DNA of 64,000 bases from CAXXFQ01 sp963674475 (GTDB lineage Bacteria; Planctomycetota; Planctomycetia; Pirellulales; Thermoguttaceae), in contig CAXXFQ010000033.1 in NCBI GenBank assembly GCA_963674475.2, positions 124,001 to 188,000 on the forward strand, given 5' to 3'. Both the position numbers and the translations under genes were made by a program. Shown piece by piece: positions 26,371-35,133 of this stretch. The notes under the pieces are model-generated. The model did no database searches and was not told the origin of the DNA. It worked only from the letters and a program-made list of their open reading frames with translations. How positions within the stretch are numbered: the stretch's first letter is position 1; each line of letters begins with the position of its first letter.

Positions 26371-26619
26371 ATGCCCAATTCGGTCTTTTTCGTTCGGCAA
26401 TGCCCGACCTGCGGCCGACGCTTGCACATCCGTGTAGAATATCTCGGCAAACGAGTCGTCTGTCCCCATTGCCACGGCAAGCTCCTTGCTCGCGATCCTA
26501 ATGTGGGTGAGGTAGCCAAAGCGGATCCGGCCGAGGCGCTGTTGCGCCGGGCGGAAGAACTGCTGGAGACCGTGTCGGAACAGTCGGCTCCCGCGCTGAA
26601 GGTAGCCCATCCAAGATAG
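26371..26619 (+). CDS. Small zinc-ribbon protein
   Basis: The 82-residue protein has two CxxC pairs, CPTCGRRLHIRVEYLGKRV and CPHCHGKLLA, spaced as in a zinc ribbon that binds one zinc ion. A short acidic helical region follows (AEALLRRAEELLETV). Planctomycetes encode many such FHA- or kinase-associated and stand-alone zinc ribbons; no specific role can be given. GGAGGG lies eight bases before the ATG and a good promoter lies upstream, so it is a real single-gene unit. Confidence 0.75.
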   Translation: MPNSVFFVRQCPTCGRRLHIRVEYLGKRVVCPHCHGKLLARDPNVGEVAKADPAEALLRRAEELLETVSEQSAPALKVAHPR

Positions 26620-26954
26620 CGTCGACCCTCCGTTCTCTTCACCGACGTTGCTTATCTACATTGCTGATTCGCTTTGCTTATCCACTGGCTGCGGCTAAAA
26701 AAATCTTTTACGATTCGCGATCAGTCGATCGTTTTGCGCGTAAATTCTGCGTGTGGGATCTTTTAAGTGATCAAGAGAGGGATGTCAATTACCCGCTATA
26801 ATTAAAATTTAAATTAATCAATATGCTTAAATTATTATATGATTTTTTAGGGAAAGCGTGTAAAATTACAGGTGGAATGCCGGAAGAATTTTGATTGTTA
26901 AGTGCCATTCCGCCAGTCGGCACTCCGCAACGCTCTATTGCGGCCTGAGGAATA
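26620..26954. other. AT-rich intergenic region before an acquired gene
   Basis: No gene is visible. The stretch 26,790-26,860 is far richer in A and T than the flanks (for example TAAAATTTAAATTAATCAAT), which marks the left side of a probably imported segment. Confidence 0.5.
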
Positions 26955-27731
26955 ATGAAAAAGCATAAGTTCGATATTCAAGATGAACAGGATTTAATCC
27001 GACTGGCAATTCAGCGGGTTGCTTCATCTCTTGGCAAGACCCCAACACAGAAAGAATACAAAACCGAACGCAACAAAAAAGAGCCGAGCTTTGATCAAAT
27101 TATCTATCGTTTAGGGACTTGGTCTTCCGCCGTACGGCTGTCTGGTCTTGCGCCAAATCCTTCTCAGCAACCTCCACGACAACCCGAGATCACCAAGCAG
27201 CAGCTTATTGATGAGTTCCTTCAAGTTGCGAATAAACTTGGCCGTATCCCGAGCACAAATCAGTTCCAAGCAAATTCATGCTTTTCTGGGACCCCATACA
27301 AGACCAAATGGGGGTCGTGGAGACAAGCGGTTGATTTCATAAAGGAGGAGCACAGCAGCCGACTTTGTTTTGATATCAAGCCCTCAAGAAAGCAGAAATC
27401 GCGAAGACGCAAGAAACGCCTTAGAATTAACTGCCCCCTCGTTTATGAGCCGGAGAATGAATTTGAAACGATTGCGTTATTCTGTCTCTTAGCAGAGGAA
27501 CTTGGTTTTACAATCAAGAGTATTAAATCTAGCTTTCCTGATGCCTTGTTAGAGAAGGATGGTGTCGATATTCCGGTTGAGTTTGAATTTCTTAGTTCAA
27601 ACTATCAACAGCACGGTCATCCCCCCGGTTTTAGTGGAATTGTTGTTTGCTGGAGGAGAGATGTTGATCTTGGTGGAATTAGGATCATTAGTATTGAAGA
27701 GTACATAAGAGAAAAGAAAAAACAATGCTAA
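26955..27731 (+). CDS. Homing-endonuclease-associated-repeat protein with a nuclease-like C-terminus
   Basis: The 258-residue protein has two helical repeats of the HNH/homing-endonuclease-associated type: residues 10-65 (IQRVASSLGKTPTQKEY ending in TWSSAVRLSG) and 80-130 (LIDEFLQVANKLGRIPSTNQ ending in SWRQAVDFI). These repeats usually bind DNA. After a very basic linker (KQKSRRRKKRLR), residues 165-258 contain FPDALLEKDGVDIPVEFEF, then HGH and IVVCWRRD. That pattern (Asp, Glu-x-Glu, then a VCW strand) resembles PD-(D/E)xK nuclease-like domains found with restriction or repair proteins. The gene is much more AT-rich than its neighbours and stands alone, suggesting horizontal transfer. The nuclease assignment is inference. 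Confidence 0.65.
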   Translation: MKKHKFDIQDEQDLIRLAIQRVASSLGKTPTQKEYKTERNKKEPSFDQIIYRLGTWSSAVRLSGLAPNPSQQPPRQPEITKQQLIDEFLQVANKLGRIPSTNQFQANSCFSGTPYKTKWGSWRQAVDFIKEEHSSRLCFDIKPSRKQKSRRRKKRLRINCPLVYEPENEFETIALFCLLAEELGFTIKSIKSSFPDALLEKDGVDIPVEFEFLSSNYQQHGHPPGFSGIVVCWRRDVDLGGIRIISIEEYIREKKKQC

Positions 27732-27820
27732 TTTCCGTCGACTTGTTGCGTATAATCTCCTGTCTACTCTTCTTGAAAATAGCTGTTTTATCTTAGGAAT
27801 GCTTACGAAAAATAAAAAAA

Positions 27821-27855
27821 GGAGACGCAAGCTTTCACTCGCGTCTCCTTTTTTT
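27821..27855. terminator. Bidirectional terminator between converging genes
   Basis: GGAGACGC and GCGTCTCC form a perfect 8 bp stem. Seven T follow on the plus strand and an A-run precedes it, so it works in both directions. It lies between the stops of the HNH-repeat gene and PFOR. Confidence 0.85.
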
Positions 27856-27862
27856 ATTTGTG

Positions 27863-27900
27863 CGGGTCGACCCTTACGTGTTTCAGGAAGGGTCGGCCCG
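27863..27900 (-). terminator. Second hairpin after PFOR
   Basis: A 13 bp stem (CGGGTCGACCCTT with AAGGGTCGGCCCG, one G-T pair) lies 24 bases after the PFOR stop, just before the strong terminator. It may stabilise the mRNA end. Confidence 0.5.
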
Positions 27901-27924
27901 TTGCTTTTTCAGTGGTCGGACGAT

Positions 27925-30900
27925 TTACTCGTCGTCGGCCTGCCAGGCGATTTCGGCCAAGCCGCTGTAGAACTTGAACCGGTTGGCGATGTCGTGCTGG
28001 GCCTGTTTGGCCAACGCTTCGGCATGCTCGGGGTTCTTGCGGAACAGAGCGTTGAAACGACCCTGCTTGTGCGCGAATTCGAGGTAGTCCCCCTTCGGCG
28101 CCTTGCTGTCCAGGTGGAACGGCTGTTTGCCGTCACGCGGGTCGAAGTGGTACAGTGGCCAGAATCCGCTGGCGACTGCTTCCTTCTGCAGCTCGAAGCC
28201 TTGGGCCATATCCTTGATCCCGTGCGCGATGCAGTGGGCATACGCGATGATGAGCGAAGAGCCGCGATACGATTCGGCCTTGCGGATCGTCTTGATCGCG
28301 TGAGCCGGGTTGGCTCCCATGGCGATCTGACCGACGAACACGTTGCCATAGGCCATCGCCATCATGCCGAGGTCCTTCTTGTTGGCCGGCTTTCCGCCCG
28401 CGGCGAACTTGGCGACCGCACCACGCGGAGTCGACTTCGACGCCTGGCCACCCGTGTTCGAGTAGACCTCGGTGTCGGACGACCAGCAGGTTGATGTCGC
28501 GGCCGGTGGCCAGGACGTGGTCCAACCCGCCATACCCGATGTCGTAGGCCCACCCGTCGCCACCGAACGACCAAACGCTCCGGCGGATCAGGTAGTCGGT
28601 CACGGCGATCAGGTTCTTCGCTTCCGGATCGTCGACCTTGGCCAGCTTCGCCTTGACTTCGGCGACCATGCGGCGTTGTTCGGCGATGTCGGCTTCGGTT
28701 TCACCCTGATTTTCGATCAGGCCCTTGACCAAATTGTCGCCCAACTGCGAGGCGAACTTCGGAAGCAGCGAGGCCGCGTACTGCTTGTTTTGGTCAATCG
28801 CCAATCGGAAGCCGAGACCGAATTCGGCCGCGTCTTCGAACAGGCTATTGTTCCACGAAGGACCGTTCCCCTCGGCGTTGACCGCGTACGGCGTGGTCGG
28901 CAGGTTCCCGCCGTAAATCGACGAGCAACCGGTCGCGTTGGCCACGACCATTCGGTCGCCGAAGAACTGGGTGATCAGCTTGATATAGGGCGTCTCACCA
29001 CAACCGGCACAGGCCCCGGAGAACTCGAACAGCGGCAGAAGCAGCTGCGAACCCTTGACCGTGTCGGCGTTGACCTTCGAGCGATCCATATCCGGAATCG
29101 TGAGGAAGTGCTCGAAATTGGCCCGCTCTTTTTCGAGGTGGTCGAGCTGCGGCATCATGTTGATTGCCTTGCGCCCTTCGACCTCTTTGTTCTTGGCCGG
29201 GCAGGTGTTCACGCAGAGACCGCAACCGGTGCAATCGTCCGGAGCAACCTGAACGCGGCACTGAAGTCCCGGGAATTCTTTGCCGCGGGTATCGCGGGTT
29301 TCGAATCCTTCGGGGCCCTTTTCGGCGTACTCGGCATCGAACATCTTCATTCGGATGGCCGCGTGCGGACAGGCCAACGAGCAGAGACCGCATTGGATGC
29401 AGAGATCCGCGTCCCAGATCGGGATTTCCAAAGCGACACTTCGCTTCTCGTACTGCGTCGTGGCGGTCGGGAAGGTCCCGTCGACCGGCAACGCACTGAC
29501 CGGCAGCTCGTCGCCCCGATTGGCGATGATCTTGCCAAGGACGTTCTTGACGAATTCAGGCGGGTTGCCTTGGGCCCCGGCGTGAAGGTTGTGGGTCGCG
29601 GTAACCTTACCGGGAACCTCGACCTCGAACAGGGCTTCGACCGCCGCGTCGACCGCCGCGAAGTTCCGATCGACGATCGTCGTGTCGCCCTTGCCGCCGT
29701 AGGTCTTCTCGATCGCCTGCTTGATGTGGGCGATCGCTTCGTCCGCGGGCATCATGCCGGCCAGCTTGAAGAAGCAGGTCTGCATGATCGTGTTGATACG
29801 CACGCCCATCTTGACCTTCTTGGCCACTTCGTAGGCGTCGATCGCGAAGAACTTTATTTTCTTCTCGATGATCGCTTCCTGCATTTCCTTCGGCAAGTTG
29901 TCCCAAACCTGATCCTTCGAATAAGGCGTGTTCAACAGGAAGGTGGCTCCTTCTTGAGCCAAGTGCAGCATTTCGAGCTTCTCGCAGAAGACGCTCTGGT
30001 GGCAGGCGACGAAGTTCGCCTTGCTGATCAGGTACGAGCCCTCGATCGGTCGCGGGCTGACCCGAACGTGCGAGACGGTGACCGAACCGGCCTTCTTCGA
30101 GTCGTAGACGAAGTACCCTTGGGCGTACATCGGGGTGTACTCGCCGAGGATCTTGACCGTATTCTTGCTGGCCCCGACCGTTCCGTCGCTGCCGAGTCCG
30201 AAGAAAACGGCGCGGGTGACGTCGTCCTTTTCGGTCGACCAGTTCGGGTCGTAGTCGAGACTCAGGTGGGTCACGTCGTCTTCGATGCCGATCGTGAAGA
30301 GCTTCTTCGGCGTGTCCTTGGTCATCTCGTCGAAGACTCCCTTGGCCATGGCCGGGGTGAATTCCTTCGACGACAGGCCGTAACGCCCGCCGATGAGCTT
30401 CGGCGATTCGCCTTCCCAAGCCTGCTCCATCGCGGCGACGACGTCCAGGAAGAGCGGTTCGCCGATGGCGCCCGGTTCCTTCGTCCGGTCCAGGACGGCG
30501 ACGACCTTGACCGATTTGGGCAATGCGTCGATGAACGACTTGACGCAGAACGGGCGATAGAGTCGGACCTTCAAGACGCCGACTTTCTCGTCACTTTCGA
30601 GGAGCTGGTTGACCGCTTCTTCAACCACGCCACAGCCGCTGGCCATCAGGACGATGACGCGCTCGGCATCTTTGGCACCGACGTAATCGAACAGGTGGTA
30701 CTGACGACCGAACAGCTCGGCGAACTTGTCCATCTGCTTCTGGACGATCGCCGGGGTGTTGTCGTAGAACGTGTTGCACGCTTCGCGAGCCTGGAAGAAG
30801 ACGTCCGGGTTCTGCGAGGTTCCGCGGAGCTTCGGATTGTCCGGGTTGAGGGCCCGATCGCGATGGGCTTGGACCAGCTCCAGGTCGATCATCTTCTTGG

Positions 30901-31474
30901 CGTCGTCGGCGAAGAGTCGCTCGATCTTGTTGATTTCGTGCGAGGTTCGGAAACCGTCGAACGTGTGGATCATCGGAACGCGTGACTCGAGCGTGGCCGC
31001 GTAGGAGACCAGGGCCAAGTCGTGCGTTTCTTGAATCGACGCGGCGGCCAAGATGCCCCAACCGGTGCTCCGGCAGGCCATGATGTCGCTGTGGTCGCCG
31101 AAAATCGACAACGCGTGGGTCGCGACCGTTCGGGCCGAGACGTGGAAGACGGTCGACGTCAGTTCGCCGGCGATCTTGAACATGGTCGGGATCATCAGCA
31201 ACAACCCTTGCGACGCGGTGAACGTCGTGGTTATCGCCCCGGCTTGCAACGACCCGTGGGTCGCGGCGGCCGCACCCGCTTCACTTTGCATCTCGACGAC
31301 ATCGGGTACCGTGCCGTAGATGTTCTTTTGTCCCACCGCCGACCAGGCGTCGGCGAATTCGCCCATGTCGGACGACGGGGTAATCGGATAAATCGATGCC
31401 ACCTCGGTACAAAGGTGGGCGATCATGGAAGTCGCTTCATTACCGCCAGTGGTCACGAACCGTTTTTCTGCCAC
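27925..31474 (-). pseudogene. nifJ: Pyruvate:ferredoxin (flavodoxin) oxidoreductase, one-base frameshift
   Basis: This large enzyme oxidises pyruvate with CoA to acetyl-CoA and CO2, reducing ferredoxin. All domains are present in order: the N-terminal TPP pyrimidine domain (TTGGNEATSMIAHLCTEVAS), the transketolase C-like and CoA-binding parts, two 4Fe-4S ferredoxin motifs (CIQCGLCSLACPHAA and CTGCGLCVNTCPAK), and the TPP diphosphate domain (GACAGCGETPYIKL, GNGPSWNNSLFEDAAEFG). After LATGRDINLLVV the frame shifts, and the rest (DTEVYSNTGGQASKSTPRGA onwards, about 190 residues) continues in the neighbouring frame. Removing one of the two G at 28,477-28,478 restores a normal protein of about 1,180 residues. 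The GTG start at 31474 follows GAGGAGAGG. For a central enzyme a sequence error is at least as likely as real loss. Confidence 0.9.
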
Positions 31475-32363
31475 AGGTCCTCTCCTCAAATTGAAAAAGG
31501 AAAAAAATTGCAATGACGAATTACTAAATTATATGGCTGCTAAGTCCCCCGAACCTTTCTGTCGGACCGATGGTCCTCGGTATCGGCGAACGCTCATCGA
31601 ATGTATTTGCGTCCTCAAGAAAAGACTCACCCTCAATAAAAAAACATTCGCGGTGAGCCATCACCAGGGACGCCATTTCAGAAAAAGCCTTTGCCTGCCC
31701 CACTTGGCGTTACTCGGTAGGACGGGTTTCACGTTCTCGTACTCAAGAAAATTTACTTTTAAAAAAAGTCCTTTTGCTTGTGATAACGAGAGAAACTCGA
31801 TCCCGTGTGGGGTATGCCCTCCCGTAGAAAGGGGGCTAAAAACCAATAGCTCCCTCGGGGTGGACATGACGCTCGGTCCACGGCTTTTTCCGTCGCCCTT
31901 GCGGCAAACGACTGCCGTTGGACCGATTTATCTCCAGTCTTTTTGCAGAAGCCGCTCTTGGAACGACCCCAGTCCGGGTTATCCGAGAAGGGGGGGTTCA
32001 ATGGATCGAGAAAAGGCAATCGAGGGTGAAAAACGCCTCCGACGGCCTTTTCCTACACAGTCGGCTACTAACGGGCAAAACTGGAGTTCATCACCCGTCA
32101 GAGTACCGCTTCAGTCCGATTTCTTCAAGGGGGGTTTGACCCCTACGGCACCAAGAACCCCGCCTTTTTCCAGAACGCCCAGATTCCGCGTCCCAAAGCC
32201 CCTCCGACAAGGGTTTTGGGGGACCATCCGAAAGGTGCAAGTCGCCCGGGACGAAGCGGTGTCTTTCTGCCCCAAGAATCCGGCCCAGGATCACCCTGGA
32301 ATCTCGGGATTCAGGGTTGAAAAAGAGGAGGTCGGGAAAAATATCGGAAAATTTTTCGAGTAA
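31475..32363. other. Long non-coding region upstream of PFOR
   Basis: About 890 bases with no credible gene. A 312-codon plus-strand frame crosses the region but begins inside PFOR, has no recognisable domain and reads as a chance frame. The PFOR promoter and leader should be here; I could not fix its boxes. Confidence 0.45.
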
Positions 32364-32427
32364 TGTAAAATAAGCTTGACATAAGGTAAAGCACGCTATA
32401 CATTGGCAGTGTCAAGTTTGTTTTACA
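32364..32427 (+). promoter_or_regulatory. Promoter with an 18 bp inverted repeat, copy 1
   Basis: TGTAAAATAAGCTTGACA at 32,364 and TGTCAAGTTTGTTTTACA at 32,410 are inverted copies matching at 16 of 18 positions. The left arm ends in a -35 box (TTGACA), and a -10 like stretch (TATACATT) lies between the arms. This is the layout of a repressor operator, and the XRE regulator encoded downstream is the obvious candidate (inference). The right arm recurs exactly before the second gene copy. Confidence 0.65.
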
Positions 32428-32457
32428 TTTCCGTTCCCTCATTTCGGAGCAAGGCCG

Positions 32458-32868
32458 ATGAACGTCCATGAAAAACGAGCGTGGTTTATCCTGGCGGTTT
32501 CTGTAGTCACCATATTCTCGTGTTTGGTGTCGATTCACATTCTCGGAGGCAATGAGACGAGTTTTAGCGTTTTGGGCCTACTTGGCCTAGCCGTGCTTGC
32601 CGCCCTTATCGGGCGCCGTGATCGAAAACAAGAAAAGGAAGTTCTCGATGAACGGGATAATGTGATTCTCCAAAAAGCTCGTCGGGCAGGGTTAGCAGTA
32701 TTTTGGTTCCTTTTTGTTGCAGGCATGATGTCGCCCTACTTTGTTCTCGGCCGCGAGGCAACCGTTACCGTTCCAACCACGACCTATGTGTTGCTACTTA
32801 TTACTGCGACGGTAATAGTCGCCTTGGTCCAGACTATCACGACCATCGTCTTGTATCGGAGGGGATGA
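32458..32868 (+). CDS. Four-helix membrane protein, paralogue 1 (DUF2178-like)
   Basis: The 136-residue protein has four predicted membrane helices (WFILAVSVVTIFSCLVSI, LLGLAVLAALIG, AGLAVFWFLFVAGMM, YVLLLITATVIVALVQ) and a charged loop DRKQEKEVLDERDNVILQKA between helices two and three. That DERD-x-x-I-x-x-KA loop is typical of small membrane proteins (DUF2178 and relatives) encoded beside XRE regulators of the same kind. GGAGCAAGGCCG precedes the ATG. After the stop a 20-codon frame begins at 32870 at the place where the second copy has its regulator gene. Confidence 0.7.
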   Translation: MNVHEKRAWFILAVSVVTIFSCLVSIHILGGNETSFSVLGLLGLAVLAALIGRRDRKQEKEVLDERDNVILQKARRAGLAVFWFLFVAGMMSPYFVLGREATVTVPTTTYVLLLITATVIVALVQTITTIVLYRRG

Positions 32869-32869
32869 G

Positions 32870-32932
32870 ATGTCGAAAAATTCTGCGAGCAATATTAAGC
32901 AAGCTTTAAGCAATGTAAAGCCAGCTTCATAA
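32870..32932 (+). CDS. Possible 20-residue peptide in place of a regulator
   Basis: An ATG overlaps the end of paralogue 1 in the same GATGAGATG context that starts the XRE gene after paralogue 2. The frame gives MSKNSASNIKQALSNVKPAS and then stops. It could be a remnant of a regulator gene lost in the duplication, or chance. Confidence 0.2.
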   Translation: MSKNSASNIKQALSNVKPAS

Positions 32933-32956
32933 AGAAAGTGTCAAGTTTGTTTTACA
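32914..32956 (+). promoter_or_regulatory. Operator-like region, copy 2
   Basis: The right arm TGTCAAGTTTGTTTTACA at 32,939-32,956 is identical to that of copy 1, and the next 48 bases up to the start codon are nearly identical too. A degraded left arm (TGTAAAGCCAGCTTCATA) lies only seven bases upstream instead of 28, so this promoter is probably altered. Confidence 0.5.
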
Positions 32957-32986
32957 TTTCCGTTTCTTCATTTCGGAGCAAGGCCG

Positions 32987-33397
32987 ATGAACGTCCATGA
33001 AAAACAAGCGTGGTTTGTACTGGCGGTTTTTGGTGTGACCATATTTTTGTATGGCATGCTAACGGCAATTATTGGTTTCCATCCTGCGAATTCGTTCGTC
33101 CTGTTTTTGATGTTCCTGTGTTTTTTTGTCCCTCTGATCGGCCGGAGTGAAAAGAAACAGGGAAAAGCGATTACTGATGAACGGGATCGTGAGATTCTCA
33201 AAAAAGCCTGTTGGGCCGGATTTGGGGTACTCTGGTTCGTATTCTTAAGTTGCATGATGTTGCTTTTAGCTATTCTCGGCCCCGACGCAATAATTAATGT
33301 CAAGGGCTGGGCCATCATGTTACTAGTCGGTGCGGCAGGGGGAATTGTCGGTTTGACTCAGGCAATCACGACTATCATCTTGTACCGGAGGGGATGA
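32987..33397 (+). CDS. Four-helix membrane protein, paralogue 2 (DUF2178-like)
   Basis: This 136-residue protein is a duplicate of the preceding one: same length, same start (MNVHEKxAWF), same charged loop (EKKQGKAITDERDREILKKA) and same end (TQAITTIILYRRG). The middle helices have diverged. The leader and ribosome site are also duplicated. The stop TGA lies one base before the ATG of the XRE regulator, so the two are translationally coupled. Membrane protein plus XRE pairs of this kind are thought to sense envelope or small-molecule signals (inference). Confidence 0.75.
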   Translation: MNVHEKQAWFVLAVFGVTIFLYGMLTAIIGFHPANSFVLFLMFLCFFVPLIGRSEKKQGKAITDERDREILKKACWAGFGVLWFVFLSCMMLLLAILGPDAIINVKGWAIMLLVGAAGGIVGLTQAITTIILYRRG

Positions 33398-33398
33398 G

Positions 33399-33629
33399 AT
33401 GCCGAAGGGACCGAAAATCACGAACCGGTTGCGGGAGCTTCGCTTCGAACGGGGCCAGATGACCCAGCAGGAGATGGCCGAGGCGCTTGGCGTCTCGCGT
33501 CAAACGGTCATTTCGCTCGAGTCGGGCCGGTATTACCCGTCGTTGCAGTTGGCCCTGCAGATCGCCCGCTATTTCGACCAGCCGGTCGAGGCGATCTTTG
33601 AGATGGAAGGGCCGGAGCCGAAAGAGTAA
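33399..33629 (+). CDS. XRE-family helix-turn-helix regulator
   Basis: The 76-residue protein is a compact Cro/CI-type DNA-binding domain: ITNRLRELRFERGQMTQQEM, then AEALGVSRQTVISLESGRY and YPSLQLALQIARYFDQPVEA, ending FEMEGPEPKE. It matches the YozG/MerR-free small XRE group that pairs with DUF2178-like membrane proteins. It probably binds the inverted repeat at 32,364-32,427 and represses its own operon (inference). Confidence 0.9.
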   Translation: MPKGPKITNRLRELRFERGQMTQQEMAEALGVSRQTVISLESGRYYPSLQLALQIARYFDQPVEAIFEMEGPEPKE

Positions 33630-33654
33630 ACGATTTGAGTGAGGCTAAAAGAGA

Positions 33655-33826
33655 CTGGTTTTAATTCTCGGTGCGGAAGCACCGGTGTAAAAACGCTGGT
33701 ATGAAACAACAGCCCCGCCAAGGCCCCCTCCACTGTGCCTATCGAGAAATGCTAATTCTCTTGTACAGAACTAGCGACCCGCCGGGAGCGGGTTTAGTCC
33801 TCGCCGTGGGAACGCCGGTGAAAAAA
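33655..33826. repeat. Two adjacent dispersed hairpin elements
   Basis: Copy one (33,655-33,692) has TCTCGGTGCGGAAGCACCGG, with CGGTGC and GCACCG pairing. Copy two (33,718-33,826) has GAGAAATGCTAATTCTC and CCCGCCGGGAGCGGG hairpins and ends GCCGGTGAAAAAAA. Copy two matches the block at 22,073-22,174 along its length. It overlaps the last codons of galE. Confidence 0.6.
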
Positions 33827-34774
33827 AGCGGTTTGGATGATCGGGTCGAGGTCTTGGTACTTGGGGGTCCAACCGAGTTCGGCCTGAGCGCGGGTCGAGT
33901 CGGCGTAGAGGATGGCCGGGTCGCCGGGGCGTCGGGGACCGTATTCGACCGGGACCGAAAGGCCGGTGACCCGCACGACGGCATCGATCACCTCGCGGAC
34001 CGAATAGCCGCGCCCGATCCCCAGGTTGAATGTCTTTTTTTCGCCCGGTCGGATCGTGTCAATTGCCCGGATATGCGCGTCGCACAGGTCTTCGACATGG
34101 ATATAGTCGCGGATGCAGGTTCCGTCGGGGGTCGGGTAATCGGTGCCGAAGACGGTCAGCTTGTCCCGCTTTCCCATGGCGGCCATCAGGACCAGCGGGA
34201 TGAGGTGCGTCTCGGGGTCGTGTCGCTCGCCCAAGGTTCCGTCGGCCGCCGCGCCGGCGACATTGAAATAGCGGAAGGCGATCGCGCCGAAGTCGGGGTT
34301 CGCCCGGGCCAGATCTTCAAGGATCTGTTCGACGAACCATTTCGACCGGCCGTACGGGTTGATCGGTCGGCAGGCGCACGACTCGGTGATCGGCGCGACG
34401 TCCGGCTGACCGTAGACGGCCGCCGTCGAGCTAAAGACCAACCGGGCCGTTCGGGCAAGGGCCATCGCTTTCAAGAGCCCGACGGTCGCCGCCGTGTTGT
34501 TGTCGTAATAGTCCAGCGGCCGCTCGATCGATTCGCCCACGTAGGTGAAGGCGGCGAAGTGCATGACGCAGTCGATCGCCTGGCGAGTAAGCAGCTCGGC
34601 CAGCGGTTCGGTCTGGGCCGTGTCGAGTTGGACGAAGGTCGCCTCCGGCGCGATCGCATCCCGATGACCGCGCGACAGGTTGTCGACCACCGTGACCCGG
34701 TGTCCGGCTTCGATCAGTTGTTTGACAGCGTGCGAGCCGATATATCCGGCTCCTCCGGCAACGAGAACGTTCAT
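33794..34774 (-). CDS. galE: UDP-glucose 4-epimerase
   Basis: The enzyme interconverts UDP-glucose and UDP-galactose for polysaccharide synthesis. It belongs to the extended SDR family: NAD-binding VLVAGGAGYIGSHAVKQL at the start, SSTAAVYGQPD, catalytic Tyr and Lys in NPYGRSKWFVE, the AFRYFNVAGA segment, GTDYPTPDGTCIRDYIHVEDLCDAH, and the C-terminal NLGIGRGYSVREVI and RRPGDPAILYAD. Length is normal. The ATG at 34774 is the family start; an ATG at 34804 is in frame. The final residues (HRRSHGED) are encoded by a dispersed repeat element, so the native C-terminus was probably replaced by it. Confidence 0.95.
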   Translation of the reverse strand: MNVLVAGGAGYIGSHAVKQLIEAGHRVTVVDNLSRGHRDAIAPEATFVQLDTAQTEPLAELLTRQAIDCVMHFAAFTYVGESIERPLDYYDNNTAATVGLLKAMALARTARLVFSSTAAVYGQPDVAPITESCACRPINPYGRSKWFVEQILEDLARANPDFGAIAFRYFNVAGAAADGTLGERHDPETHLIPLVLMAAMGKRDKLTVFGTDYPTPDGTCIRDYIHVEDLCDAHIRAIDTIRPGEKKTFNLGIGRGYSVREVIDAVVRVTGLSVPVEYGPRRPGDPAILYADSTRAQAELGWTPKYQDLDPIIQTAFFHRRSHGED

Positions 34775-34804
34775 GGGCAGATGGGGCTTGGGGTTAATTT
34801 TCAT

Positions 34805-35133
34805 TATTGAAAGTTCGCCGAACGAGCGTTCGCCGAATCGAGAGGGCCTCGCTCGCTAAACGTGTCGATTGTATCGGTCCTGCGACTTGCCTCCGGGTCG
34901 TCTCGTCAAAAAAGCGATTTTATCGACGATCTTTTTTCCCGGTCAAGCGGGATCGGCCGCCTCATGCTCAAGCGTAACTTATTATTCTAGGGGAATGATT
35001 TTTCGCAACGCAACGGGTAAAAAAATTCCGGCGTTCCCAATCCTTCCTTCTTCGTTAATCCAGAGGGTGGCCCCTCTGATAACACGTCTATCCGTGACAA
35101 CAATAAAAAAGACTCTTTTACCAGTAGCAGACC
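34805..35133. other. Divergent intergenic region
   Basis: These 329 bases separate galE and the glycosyltransferase gene, which diverge. Promoters for both should lie here, but no box pair stands out. No gene or repeat was recognised. Confidence 0.35.

Noticed and set aside
28472..30985. An 837-codon open frame on the plus strand.
   Set aside because: It lies entirely antisense to PFOR, whose protein matches its family along its length. Long antisense frames are expected opposite GC-rich genes with strong third-position bias.
31425..32363. A 312-codon plus-strand frame in the gap upstream of PFOR.
   Set aside because: It starts inside the PFOR coding region, has no domain, uneven composition and no ribosome site at a useful start.
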